From Candidatus Stahliibacteriota bacterium (GTDB taxonomy: Bacteria; Hydrothermota; Tepidihabitantia; SM23-42): a stretch of 32,236 nucleotides of DNA. Positions 14,590-23,442 of the stretch are shown one piece after another. The notes below the pieces were generated by a model. The model was given only the letters and a program-made list of their open reading frames with translations. It was not told the DNA's origin and ran no database searches. The translations under genes were made by a program, and so were the position numbers. The stretch's first letter is position 1; every line of letters starts with the position of its first letter. The DNA is taken from positions 1 to 32,236 of the forward strand of contig JAUVZL010000033.1 in the NCBI GenBank assembly GCA_030602565.1. The letters run 5' to 3'.

Positions 14590-15194
14590 TGCATGATCTT
14601 AAAATGATGTACGGGGTATATCTAAGGGTCGGAATGTTCTCCAGCTTGATAATAGTCATCCTGGTTTTTCTTTTTGTCCCATATGCTGAACCAAAGCCAT
14701 ATAAGCTGAAGGCAGAAGTCATAACCATGGTGGAGGAGATTACGGCTGAGATAGAGAAGTATGAAGAACCGCCGCCAAAAGAACGACCCAAAGTGGCGGT
14801 TGAGGCAGAAAGCGAAGTCATAGAAGAGGCAGTTGAGACTATTGCGACGACCGAGTTTCAGGAAGATCTAATAAGAACAATACCCACTGGGCCGGAGATT
14901 GAGATCGTACCTTATTACAAAGTAGAGGTAAAACCTAAACCGATTTATAACCCGATACCAAAATATCCTGAGCTTGCGAAGCAAGCCGGTATTGAGGGTA
15001 CGACCGTTATCAAAATGCTCGTTGATATTGATGGTACGGTGAGCGAGGTTAAGATCCTGAAGTCAAGTGGCAATCAGATGTTGGATCAAGCTGCGCTTGT
15101 AGCGGCAAAGCAATCCAAATTTACCCCGGCAAAACAGCGGGATAAGTTCGTCCGTGTCTGGGTGTCCAGACCTTTCAGATTCCTGTTGAATTAA
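14589..15194 (+). CDS. tonB: TonB-family energy transducer
   Basis: 201 residues: short cytoplasmic N-terminus, membrane anchor (about 14-32), a Pro/Glu/Lys-rich stretch (EEPPPKERPK, about 59-68) spanning the periplasm, and a C-terminal TonB domain (about 120-201) with YPELAKQAGIEGTTVIKMLV, SSGNQMLDQAALVAAKQSKFTPA and a terminal WVSRPFRF. It would energise the TonB-dependent receptor encoded 1.2 kb downstream. Cotranscribed with exbB and both exbD genes by 1-4 base overlaps. Confidence 0.9.
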   Translation: MHDLKMMYGVYLRVGMFSSLIIVILVFLFVPYAEPKPYKLKAEVITMVEEITAEIEKYEEPPPKERPKVAVEAESEVIEEAVETIATTEFQEDLIRTIPTGPEIEIVPYYKVEVKPKPIYNPIPKYPELAKQAGIEGTTVIKMLVDIDGTVSEVKILKSSGNQMLDQAALVAAKQSKFTPAKQRDKFVRVWVSRPFRFLLN

Positions 15195-15219
15195 GGAATT
15201 ACGGATAGATTTTAGCCAC

Positions 15220-15247
15220 TTGACAATCAGTATAATTCAGTTATAAT
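15220..15247 (+). promoter_or_regulatory. Promoter of the lipoprotein/receptor operon
   Basis: TTGACA (15220-15225), 16-base spacer, TATAAT (15242-15247), a perfect consensus 25 bases after tonB. Predicted start is about 15254, leaving a leader of about 135 bases before the lipoprotein ATG. Confidence 0.85.
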
Positions 15248-15253
15248 TCTTTA

Positions 15254-15388
15254 AAGGAAAAAAGGAGGTGAGGCGATCAAAAGACAAACAAAATGTTGGA
15301 TGAAGGATAGAAAAAGAATGTGCATGATGACAATAGAGAACATTGTGCATATTAATAATAATAAGGAGGAACATTGAAAGGAGGAATA
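15254..15388 (+). promoter_or_regulatory. Long 5' leader with three strong ribosome-binding sites
   Basis: The leader holds AAGGAGGTG (15262-15270), AAGGAGG (15363-15369) before a TTG at 15374, and AAAGGAGG (15377-15384) before the lipoprotein ATG. A GTG at 15268 opens an 11-codon frame. From ATC 15276 a stop-free frame of 33 codons runs to TGA 15375-15377. A leader peptide is possible; no known riboswitch fold is recognisable by eye. Confidence 0.4.
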
Positions 15389-16408
15389 ATGAAGAAGAGC
15401 CTTCTTAGCCTCTTGATGATTGTAGGTATATTATTGATTACCTGTGGAAATGAGCCGCCAGAAGAGTTCTACAAGGGAACACCTGAGGATAGTACGGCAA
15501 TCCAATCATTGCTCGATAATAACCCAGAACTACTCATAACTGATGATATGTTTGACACCAACCTGATTGCAATTACCTTACCTAATGTTGAATTCGTTGC
15601 TACAGATAGCTATTTTCGCGTAGATTCAACAATCATCAAACAGCATGTTGACATGTGTGGCTTCAGAGACATCGATAGGAATCTTAATTATGATTTCTGG
15701 TTTGCCAAGGATACCACGTGTACCGTATATCTGAAGGATACATTTTCAGTCTTCTCGTATATGCACTGGGATGAACGGCGTACAGGATATTATTTCTGGG
15801 CAGGTGATACAGAAACAACCCTTGATACAGTTATTATTGACAGCACGGGTGGTACTCATTCATTGGCTTTCACTGGTAATGGCTATCGGATTATTTTCTT
15901 TGACTATGACAGTACCCGTGGTTGGGAACTCAAACGCGTGTCCTATGGAACTTACGACTTCCCGACAGCCGGTACTGAGGTCCCAGCTATAGATAAGGTA
16001 GTTTTGGTGTTTGATGACGGTACACGAGATTCCATAATCGACCATCACCCACAATACGACACGACCTACCCTGGTCATACAATGGCAAGGTTCAGGCATA
16101 TTGATTCGTTATTAGTAATCGATTATGCAGATCTTACTGCTGATAGCATGCTTTTTATACAGACAACACTCGGTTTTGGTCCTATTACCGACACGATGGT
16201 CCAATGGTTTGCATCGATAGGTGGTGAAAATAGAGTCCATCTACCCCGCATTGCTGGCGGCGCTAGTGGCACACTAAAAATAACCGGCTCCGGGATTACC
16301 AATCTCTCTATCGAATGTGTGGTTAGTAAAGGTTACTATTATGTAAAACCTGAAGGTGAATATAAAACAGAAGTGTGGCTCGTACCGGTCAGGATTGGAG
16401 GTTCATAA
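15389..16408 (+). CDS. Lipoprotein, unknown function, upstream of TonB-dependent receptor
   Basis: 339 residues from the ATG at 15389, which has AAAGGAGG at ideal spacing. The signal peptide starts MKKSLLSLLM and ends in a lipobox LITC with the lipidated Cys at residue 19. The mature part is rich in Asp, Thr and Tyr and looks beta-rich. I do not recognise a family. Its stop overlaps the receptor's ATG by 1 base (TAATG), so it is probably a surface or periplasmic partner of the receptor, as SusD-type lipoproteins are; it shows no SusD-like sequence. Confidence 0.8.
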   Translation: MKKSLLSLLMIVGILLITCGNEPPEEFYKGTPEDSTAIQSLLDNNPELLITDDMFDTNLIAITLPNVEFVATDSYFRVDSTIIKQHVDMCGFRDIDRNLNYDFWFAKDTTCTVYLKDTFSVFSYMHWDERRTGYYFWAGDTETTLDTVIIDSTGGTHSLAFTGNGYRIIFFDYDSTRGWELKRVSYGTYDFPTAGTEVPAIDKVVLVFDDGTRDSIIDHHPQYDTTYPGHTMARFRHIDSLLVIDYADLTADSMLFIQTTLGFGPITDTMVQWFASIGGENRVHLPRIAGGASGTLKITGSGITNLSIECVVSKGYYYVKPEGEYKTEVWLVPVRIGGS

Positions 16409-19152
16409 TGAAGAAATTGTTATGCCTTATTTTTATTGGGGCCTTTCTGTTTGCATCTGATTACGGTAGGATATCAGGTCGGGTGACAGATGAGGAGACA
16501 GGTGAGGCTCTGATTGGTGCTGATGTTTATTTGCAGGGTACTGAGCTAGGTGCTGCGACTGATGTCAATGGAGAGTATACGATATTGTATGTGCCGGTTG
16601 GTACGTATCAGGCGGTTGCTGCTTATGTGGGTTATAATGAGTTTACTTATACTCAGGTGATCGTGAATGCTGATCAGACCACGGTGCTCAATTTCAAACT
16701 GCCGCCTACCGTGATTACCATGGAGGCAATTACGTCGGTGGCAGAGCGTCCGATGATCGTGATTTCTGAGACTTCGACGGGTCGTGCAGTGACTTCAGAG
16801 GAGATGAGTCGTTTGCCGATTACGACGATCAACGAGGTCATCACATTGCAGGCGGGTGTTGTGGAAAGTGATTTAGGTACTCATGTACGTGGTGGTCGAG
16901 CCGATGAGATTACGTATTTTGTTGATGGTATTGTAACCAAGGTACCGAATACAGGTTGGCAGTCAGTGCGGGTTAATCCGAATGCAGTGGAAGAGGTTTC
17001 AGTGATCAGTGGTGGTTTTGATGCTGAGTATGGTGATGCGCTTTCTGGTATTATCAATATCCATACGAAGGAAGGTGGTACCAAGCATACCGGGACGTTC
17101 CGATTTATGACTGACGAGGTATTTGGTTCAGGCAACGAGAAATTGAATTTTGGTTACAACCTGTATGATTTCTCATTGGGTGGTCCGCTGCCAGTGTCGC
17201 AGCGTCTGCGTTACTTTGTTTCTGGTGAGGTAATGATGACTGATGCGTTCAGGGAAGCGTATTACAAGGTGCCGTCGCCGCGTATGGACTATCGTGGTCA
17301 GGCGAGGTTTTCCTATCTCTTCCCTGGTGCCAAGGGTAAGGTTACCTTTTCCGGGTTCATGTCCCGTGAACAGTATGTGGATTGGAGCTCGCAGAGTCTG
17401 AAGTATTTTGATATGATTTATATGAGTCGTGTCAAGAACTGGATTGCTTCGGCAACCTTCAATTATATGCTTACGGCTAAGACCTTGACATCGTTAAAGG
17501 TTGGTGCTACGCATTTTGACCGGGTTTATGGTAACCGTGATTATGAATGGGAAGCAGACCCTGATAATAATTGGCAGTGGTATCATGATTACCGGTTCTA
17601 TGCCGAGCATTTGATCGATTATCTGGTAGCTGGTGAGTTACAAGTAAGCCATATTGTGATCGACAGTGTCATGCAGTACCATGAAGAATATCTCAACCGC
17701 GGTCCTTTTGCTTTGCGCAATAGTCCTTATGCGATTGAAGGGTATTTCCGGACCTATGGTGATTATCGGGTCTGGCGTTATTGGAACAATGATGATTATC
17801 AGGGTCGTTTTGACATTACCCATTCAATCGGCAAGGTGCATGAGTTCAAGACCGGTTTGGATTTTATCCAGTACCAGATGCAGTACTATGACAATAATCT
17901 GCCCTGGGTGACCAATCCGTTCTGGGATTTTTATGACCGTGACCCTTACAAGTTTGCGTTCTATATGCAGGACAAGATGGATTTTGAGGGTTTGATCGCC
18001 CGTTTGGGTGTGCGCTTTGATTATTTTGATCCGAAGTCATTTACCTTTGCAAACCCCCAGGATTGGGATGATACGACGACGGTTGATGCTGAGACAAATT
18101 ACAAAATATCGCCGCGTCTTGGTTTTTCTTTGCCGGTTACTGACCGGATGAAGTTCCGTTTCAACTATGGTCAGTATTTCCAGCTGCCCCAGCTCGGTGA
18201 TATGTATGGGACGACTGATACGGCAGTAATCCGTCTTGCCTTGAGTCGTGGTAATACGATTATCGGTAATATCTTGATGAAGCCGCAAAAAACCGTGATG
18301 TATGAGGTCGGTATTGAGAATCAGGTTTCTGACGAGATTGCCTTTGGGTTTACTGCATACTTTAAGGACGTCTATGATCTTTCCCAGATTCGTGAGGTGC
18401 AGGCATTGCCCATGTCTTACTACCAGTACTTCAATGTTGACTACGGTAATATCAAGGGTTTTGAGTTCAACGTGAAGAAGCGGATGTCTGATATGTGGGC
18501 ACTGGCAGTTGTTTACACGCTTCAGTTTGCGCGTGGTACTGGTGCCTGGGCTGGCGAGTGGTATTATGACCACTATGATTATGGCATTGAAGTGCCGGTA
18601 ATTGATTACTGGCTTGATTTTGATGAACGCCATACAGTGAATGCTAATTTTGATCTTGAGTTGCCGAGCAACTTCTTCTTGATCCCGCTTCAGGATTTTT
18701 CCAGTTCCTTTATTCTATCGTTTCATTCAGGTCATCCGTTTACGCCCGAAGACCTCAGGGGTAACAGACTTGGTGATGAGAACTCAGCGCGTATGCCAGG
18801 TTACTGGAATGTCGATTGGAGTTTCAGCCGTCGGGTTAAGCTTGGTCCAGCCAATGTTGTTCTTTCAGGGATGATTTTCAACCTCTTCAATACTGACCAG
18901 GTGATCGATGTTTATGTTACCACGGGACTACCTGATGACCACGGTGATCCTGAACCGACAATTACCCAATTTGTCACCCTACCGATGTTCAGTAATCGTT
19001 ACACGCCGCAGGGTGATTTTAATCATGACGGTTTGATCAGTCCGAGTGAAGCCAAACTTGATTACATGAATGCCCTAAAAGATTACTATACTGACCCACG
19101 TAACCACAATAATGCGTTTAAAGTCAGGTTTGGCATAGGTATTGGGTTCTAA
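16408..19152 (+). CDS. TonB-dependent outer-membrane receptor with N-terminal carboxypeptidase-regulatory-like domain
   Basis: 914 residues from the ATG at 16408; an in-frame GTG at 16375 lies inside the lipoprotein gene. After the signal peptide comes a carboxypeptidase D regulatory-like domain (about 20-105, GRISGRVTDEETGEALIGA, DVNGEYTILYVPVGTY). Next is a plug domain (about 115-225, ITTINEVITLQAG, HVRGGRADEITYFVDGI, GFDAEYGDALSGIINI). A long aromatic-rich barrel ends in IGIGF, the terminal Phe typical of outer-membrane proteins. This is the layout of SusC-like and Cir-like receptors. The substrate is unknown. It would be driven by the upstream ExbB/ExbD/TonB. Confidence 0.92.
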   Translation: MKKLLCLIFIGAFLFASDYGRISGRVTDEETGEALIGADVYLQGTELGAATDVNGEYTILYVPVGTYQAVAAYVGYNEFTYTQVIVNADQTTVLNFKLPPTVITMEAITSVAERPMIVISETSTGRAVTSEEMSRLPITTINEVITLQAGVVESDLGTHVRGGRADEITYFVDGIVTKVPNTGWQSVRVNPNAVEEVSVISGGFDAEYGDALSGIINIHTKEGGTKHTGTFRFMTDEVFGSGNEKLNFGYNLYDFSLGGPLPVSQRLRYFVSGEVMMTDAFREAYYKVPSPRMDYRGQARFSYLFPGAKGKVTFSGFMSREQYVDWSSQSLKYFDMIYMSRVKNWIASATFNYMLTAKTLTSLKVGATHFDRVYGNRDYEWEADPDNNWQWYHDYRFYAEHLIDYLVAGELQVSHIVIDSVMQYHEEYLNRGPFALRNSPYAIEGYFRTYGDYRVWRYWNNDDYQGRFDITHSIGKVHEFKTGLDFIQYQMQYYDNNLPWVTNPFWDFYDRDPYKFAFYMQDKMDFEGLIARLGVRFDYFDPKSFTFANPQDWDDTTTVDAETNYKISPRLGFSLPVTDRMKFRFNYGQYFQLPQLGDMYGTTDTAVIRLALSRGNTIIGNILMKPQKTVMYEVGIENQVSDEIAFGFTAYFKDVYDLSQIREVQALPMSYYQYFNVDYGNIKGFEFNVKKRMSDMWALAVVYTLQFARGTGAWAGEWYYDHYDYGIEVPVIDYWLDFDERHTVNANFDLELPSNFFLIPLQDFSSSFILSFHSGHPFTPEDLRGNRLGDENSARMPGYWNVDWSFSRRVKLGPANVVLSGMIFNLFNTDQVIDVYVTTGLPDDHGDPEPTITQFVTLPMFSNRYTPQGDFNHDGLISPSEAKLDYMNALKDYYTDPRNHNNAFKVRFGIGIGF

Positions 19153-19168
19153 TCAATAGGAGGATATA

Positions 19169-22100
19169 ATGAAAAAGCTTATACTACCATTACTCTTGAT
19201 CACGGTTTTTGCTTTCGGCAAAACCGCAGTGCCGATTCAGCCAGGTCGCCCTGCCGAGATAAAGACCCACAATATCAATCAGGTTGAGATGTGTGTGAGC
19301 AATTATGGCAAATTCGGTCAAACTGAAGGCGGTGATGCTGGCTGCTGGTGGCCGGTTGGTTCTGAGCATGGCTACATATACGGCGCTGGTCCCTGGTTTG
19401 GTACAATCATTGACGACGATACACTCGTTACGATTGGTTATGGACCCCACGGCGGTGAGGCTGAGTACGTGCCCGGGTTAGGTGGTATGTCACAGAGCGC
19501 GGCTGAAGCGGTTATCTACATGTACCCAACACTCTGGCCGCCACCCCAGGATATATTTTCCATGGCACCACAGGATAACAAATCACATCAGGATTCCTGG
19601 TGCGCTTACAATGACCTTGATGAGAATGCTCATGTTCCAGGTGATACCAGACCAATTGGTCTTGAAGTTTACCAGACTGTTTATGCCTGGAACTTGAGCA
19701 CGACAGCAGATATCATCTTTATTCGCTACGAGTTGAAAAATATCACAGCACAGATCGAAGATCTAGGGCGAACCCTTACTGAGGTCTATTTTGGTGTGGC
19801 TACTGATAATGATATCGGTAATGAATCAGGTACTGCCGCTAATGATATAATCAGTGGTATTGTAGGGCAGTGGTATGTGATCGAGGGTGAATCACTCTGG
19901 GTTGATGACCTTGGCTATCAATGGCAGAATGTAATTGAACCAACTCCAGCACCGCCCTGGTGGCCAGGTGCTATTGGTTTTGATTATCTGCAGAGTCCCT
20001 GGGATTTACCGGATTCACCAGACCCGTTTGTAGACAAGGATGGTGATGGTATTAATGACTATTATGAGCGGGACAGTGTGTGGTTTTGGACTTATCATCC
20101 GCCGCCTGATCCTTTGTATGATGCTGACTGTGATGGTACGCCAGATTGGTGTGACCCATCACAAATCCCCCAGCTTGGCATGACTGCATTTAAGCGCTTT
20201 ACCTTGAACCTTGAGCCAAACCTTGATAATGAACGTTATATTACCTTAGCCGGGTACAACTTCAAGACTATGGTTTACGAGCCATATGATACAGTGCCGC
20301 CTTTACCTGATGACCAGCGTTTCCTGCAGTGCAGTGGTCCATTTGAACTGATGCCTGAATCGACCGTTGTTGTGCTCGTGGGCGTGATCTTTGCAGATTG
20401 GGATTGTTCTCTGCAAGAACGACCAGACTCAGCACTTGCGCCGGTAGATGCTACTTGTCAGTTCGTTTATGATATGAACTGGTTATTACCGGGTCCGCCT
20501 GCGCCGCCGACCTTGACCTGTATACCGGGTGATGCTCAGATAACATTGGTCTGGGATAGTAAGCCGGAGTATGATCCTGACCCGTATTGGCTCGTAGTGA
20601 GTGATCCGCTAAATCCGAACTTATATGATCCTTATTATCGTCAGTATGATTTTGAGGGTTATCGGATATGGCGCAGCCAAACTGGTCAAACTGGGACCTG
20701 GGAACGTCTGGGAGTTTGTGATCTGTATAATGGTATTACCTTTGAGTGGATAGCTGCGGATGGGAGTGATACATTGCGTGCTGAGGATACCGGGATTATT
20801 CATTCGTTCTTAGATGATGGGGTGCGTAATGGGTTTACTTATTACTATGCAGTGACTTCGTTTGACTACAACTGGGTTACATCTACTTATGATTCGATAT
20901 GGGTTATCGACTCGATCTGGTATGTTGATACTATTCCTGAACCTGATGAAAGCACCTTTGTTTATGTTTACGATACGCTTGAGGTTACTGGTCCGCGTGC
21001 CCTGGCTTTTGAGAGTGGTCAAGTTGGTATACAGTCTGCGCCGCGTCGTGATCCAGCCAATTTTGTACCCGGGATATGTTCATTAGAGCTGATTTCTGGT
21101 AACGAGTTATTAGGGGACAACATTGTTTTGGACATACCGTATCCTCTGGCGATGACGTCGTCTGATATGTATCTGGATTATCTTGATGTGGTCTATGATT
21201 CAGCGACGTACAGTGGTTTATATTCGGTCTATTTGCGTGATACTAATGGTTTGGCTGTGGACAGTGTATTTGCGGTAGTGGGTAACAATGAGGTTGTGAT
21301 TACGCATGCGTTTTCTATGTTGCATGGGGTTACGGTTGAGGCTAATTTAGTGTTTGATTCAATACCGGCCGACGAGTCGATATTCAAGGAGATCAAACAA
21401 GAGTCGGGTAGTACGTATCCGGAGAGTTTGATTGTGGCGTCAATGCCTAGTGCGTGGGCGAGTTATTTTGCTTTTTGGGCGTACCGTGGTAATGATTATC
21501 AGATCGAGTGGTATTCAACGACGAATCATCCAACGAATGCGAACAGTGTCAGGGTATTTGATTTGATGACTGGTGAGGAGATACCGTACCGTGCGTATGA
21601 TCCGGAGACGAGTCATGCTAATGATAGTTTAGCTAATGGTTGGTGTTTTCTGTCGCTTCGGGATGTCTCAGATACCTTGGTTTTGAATGGTTCGCCGTGG
21701 ACCCAGTATAATACCAAGTTCCTATACATTAACAGTGGTTTAGTGGGAATGAACAGGAATGGTCCGATGTTGCCGACTGGTCCGGTTCCTTCGACGAGTG
21801 ATGAGTGGTTAGCCGTGGCGCGTGAGGAGTTTACGCCGGCGCCGTTGAGTGCGTCGTTTGAGATCCACAGTACGCCCGCGTATTTTGATACGGTAACGCA
21901 GCTTGAGGCGTTCAATGTGAAGGTGGTGCCGAATCCGTATCTTCTTCATAACGAGTGGCAGACATCGTTTAGGCGGCGTCGGTTAAAGTTCATCAATTTA
22001 CCGTCGGATTGTACGATCCGGATCTTCAATTTGAATGGTGAATTAGTGAAGACCTTGTTACACCATCATACCTTAGAGCCTATTGAAGGTCAGCAAAAAG

Positions 22101-22237
22101 TTACAAACAGTGCTGGTGGTGACCAGTGGTGGGATCTCTTGAGTGAAAACCGTCAGTTAGTCTCGAGTGGTATCTACATTTTCCATATCCAGTCTGCAGT
22201 AGGTGAACAAGTCGGCAAGTTTGTGGTAATCCGATAA
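19169..22237 (+). CDS. Large secreted protein with Ca-binding-type repeats and type IX-like sorting tail
   Basis: 1022 residues. Signal peptide 1-18 (LLLITVFAFG). A region near 290-325 has two Asp-rich segments, DKDGDGINDYYE and DADCDGTPDWCD, like calcium-binding thrombospondin type 3 repeats. A fibronectin type III-like stretch lies around 445-570 (PPTLTCIPGDAQITLVWD, FTYYYAVTSFDYN). The C-terminus VVPNPYLL... RIFNLNGELVKTL... SSGIYIFHIQS... GKFVVIR has the pattern of a sorting tail or FlgD-like Ig fold. Likely exported to the cell surface. AGGAGG precedes the ATG, 17 bases after the receptor, within the same operon. Confidence 0.82.
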   Translation: MKKLILPLLLITVFAFGKTAVPIQPGRPAEIKTHNINQVEMCVSNYGKFGQTEGGDAGCWWPVGSEHGYIYGAGPWFGTIIDDDTLVTIGYGPHGGEAEYVPGLGGMSQSAAEAVIYMYPTLWPPPQDIFSMAPQDNKSHQDSWCAYNDLDENAHVPGDTRPIGLEVYQTVYAWNLSTTADIIFIRYELKNITAQIEDLGRTLTEVYFGVATDNDIGNESGTAANDIISGIVGQWYVIEGESLWVDDLGYQWQNVIEPTPAPPWWPGAIGFDYLQSPWDLPDSPDPFVDKDGDGINDYYERDSVWFWTYHPPPDPLYDADCDGTPDWCDPSQIPQLGMTAFKRFTLNLEPNLDNERYITLAGYNFKTMVYEPYDTVPPLPDDQRFLQCSGPFELMPESTVVVLVGVIFADWDCSLQERPDSALAPVDATCQFVYDMNWLLPGPPAPPTLTCIPGDAQITLVWDSKPEYDPDPYWLVVSDPLNPNLYDPYYRQYDFEGYRIWRSQTGQTGTWERLGVCDLYNGITFEWIAADGSDTLRAEDTGIIHSFLDDGVRNGFTYYYAVTSFDYNWVTSTYDSIWVIDSIWYVDTIPEPDESTFVYVYDTLEVTGPRALAFESGQVGIQSAPRRDPANFVPGICSLELISGNELLGDNIVLDIPYPLAMTSSDMYLDYLDVVYDSATYSGLYSVYLRDTNGLAVDSVFAVVGNNEVVITHAFSMLHGVTVEANLVFDSIPADESIFKEIKQESGSTYPESLIVASMPSAWASYFAFWAYRGNDYQIEWYSTTNHPTNANSVRVFDLMTGEEIPYRAYDPETSHANDSLANGWCFLSLRDVSDTLVLNGSPWTQYNTKFLYINSGLVGMNRNGPMLPTGPVPSTSDEWLAVAREEFTPAPLSASFEIHSTPAYFDTVTQLEAFNVKVVPNPYLLHNEWQTSFRRRRLKFINLPSDCTIRIFNLNGELVKTLLHHHTLEPIEGQQKVTNSAGGDQWWDLLSENRQLVSSGIYIFHIQSAVGEQVGKFVVIR

Positions 22238-22247
22238 GGAGGCTGTA

Positions 22248-23366
22248 ATGAGAATATTGAAATACCTTGGAATACTCTTGATAGTACTATCTCCACTCTA
22301 CGCTGATTTTGCAAAGTTGGGTACGTCTGGTGCTCAATTCTTGAAAATCGGTGTTGGTCGAGGTGCGGCAATGGGTGAGGCATTTGTGGCAATTGCTGAC
22401 GATGCCTCGGCAACATTCTGGAATCCATCCGGTTTGGGTACGATAACGCAGCGTGAGATCAGCCTACAGCACAATGAATGGATTGCCGATATCAGGCATG
22501 AATACCTGTCAGTAATCCTTCCCTTGAGTAACTTTGGCACTATGGGGATTAGCTTGACTGCATTGACCATGGGTAAGATGGAGATTTTGACCGTGGACGA
22601 CCCCAGCACTTCAATTCGTGAAGATACTGGTACGGGTACGTACTTTAATGCTTCTGATTTTGCGCTCGCTTTTTCCTTTGGCCGGATGTTTACTGATCGC
22701 CTTGCTGCTGGGCTTACCATCAAAGCAGTCCAGGAGATAATCTGGGATATGTCAGCAACTGGCATTGCCGCCGACTTTGGGATTCACTATAATACTGGCT
22801 TTAAAGGCCTGCGTATTGGGGCGGTGATCAGTAATTTTGGTTCTGACATGGATTTTAGCGGTCGTCAATTAGACAAAGCAGGTGAGCCATTCCCTGAAGC
22901 CCCTGAAGGTGAATATGAGAACATCCCGGTTCAGCTTAAGACAACGCCATTTTCAATGCCTTTAATCTTCAGGTTCGGTCTGGCTTTTGACCCGATTAGC
23001 AATGAATCTTCGAGGTTTACAGTGGCGCTGGATTTGAATCATCCGAACGACAATTACGAGACCATTAACCTGGGTTTAGAGTATGGCTACCTCAATACAG
23101 TTTTCTTGAGGGTTGGTTATAAGGCATACCTGAACATGGATTATATGAAAGCTATGACTGGGGGCGAACCGATAATCGACACAACCGAGAATGAGATTAC
23201 TGGCTATAAGTGGGGTGACAATACCGAATGGTTGCTAAATAACCTGACTGCTGGTATTGGTGTTAATATGACTACGGCAGGTAAAGTCTTCAAAGTTGAC
23301 TGCACCTATATGAATAAAGGTGTACTCAGTCATACTTATCGCTTCGGTTTGACCATCGGTTTCTAA
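22248..23366 (+). CDS. PorV/PorQ-family outer-membrane beta-barrel protein
   Basis: 372 residues: signal peptide 1-20, then GTSGAQFLKIGVGRGAAMGEAFVAIADDASATFWNPSGL, the hallmark start of PorV/PorQ (UPF0164-like) proteins, then alternating beta strands ending in RFGLTIGF with a terminal Phe. In Porphyromonas and Flavobacterium, PorV works in type IX secretion, shuttling tailed cargo at the outer membrane. Its position next to four genes with sorting-type tails fits that role. Other type IX genes are not in the window. Followed by a strong terminator. Confidence 0.87.
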   Translation: MRILKYLGILLIVLSPLYADFAKLGTSGAQFLKIGVGRGAAMGEAFVAIADDASATFWNPSGLGTITQREISLQHNEWIADIRHEYLSVILPLSNFGTMGISLTALTMGKMEILTVDDPSTSIREDTGTGTYFNASDFALAFSFGRMFTDRLAAGLTIKAVQEIIWDMSATGIAADFGIHYNTGFKGLRIGAVISNFGSDMDFSGRQLDKAGEPFPEAPEGEYENIPVQLKTTPFSMPLIFRFGLAFDPISNESSRFTVALDLNHPNDNYETINLGLEYGYLNTVFLRVGYKAYLNMDYMKAMTGGEPIIDTTENEITGYKWGDNTEWLLNNLTAGIGVNMTTAGKVFKVDCTYMNKGVLSHTYRFGLTIGF

Positions 23367-23378
23367 GTCATTTTTTGG

Positions 23379-23423
23379 GTGTGGTGCAGAGATAATATCT
23401 CTGCACCACACTTAGAGTTTTTT
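23379..23423 (+). terminator. Rho-independent terminator after the PorV-like gene
   Basis: A perfect stem of about 14 bp (GTGTGGTGCAGAGA / TCTCTGCACCACAC, loop about 5 bases) is followed by TTAGAG and a run of six T. It sits between the PorV-like gene and the next CDS, with no clear promoter downstream of it. Confidence 0.9.
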
Positions 23424-23442
23424 GTACTAAGGAGGTTGTATT

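Noticed and set aside
18037-18633. 198-codon minus-strand reading frame
   Set aside because: Antisense shadow inside the TonB-dependent receptor barrel; no ribosome-binding site or recognisable domain.
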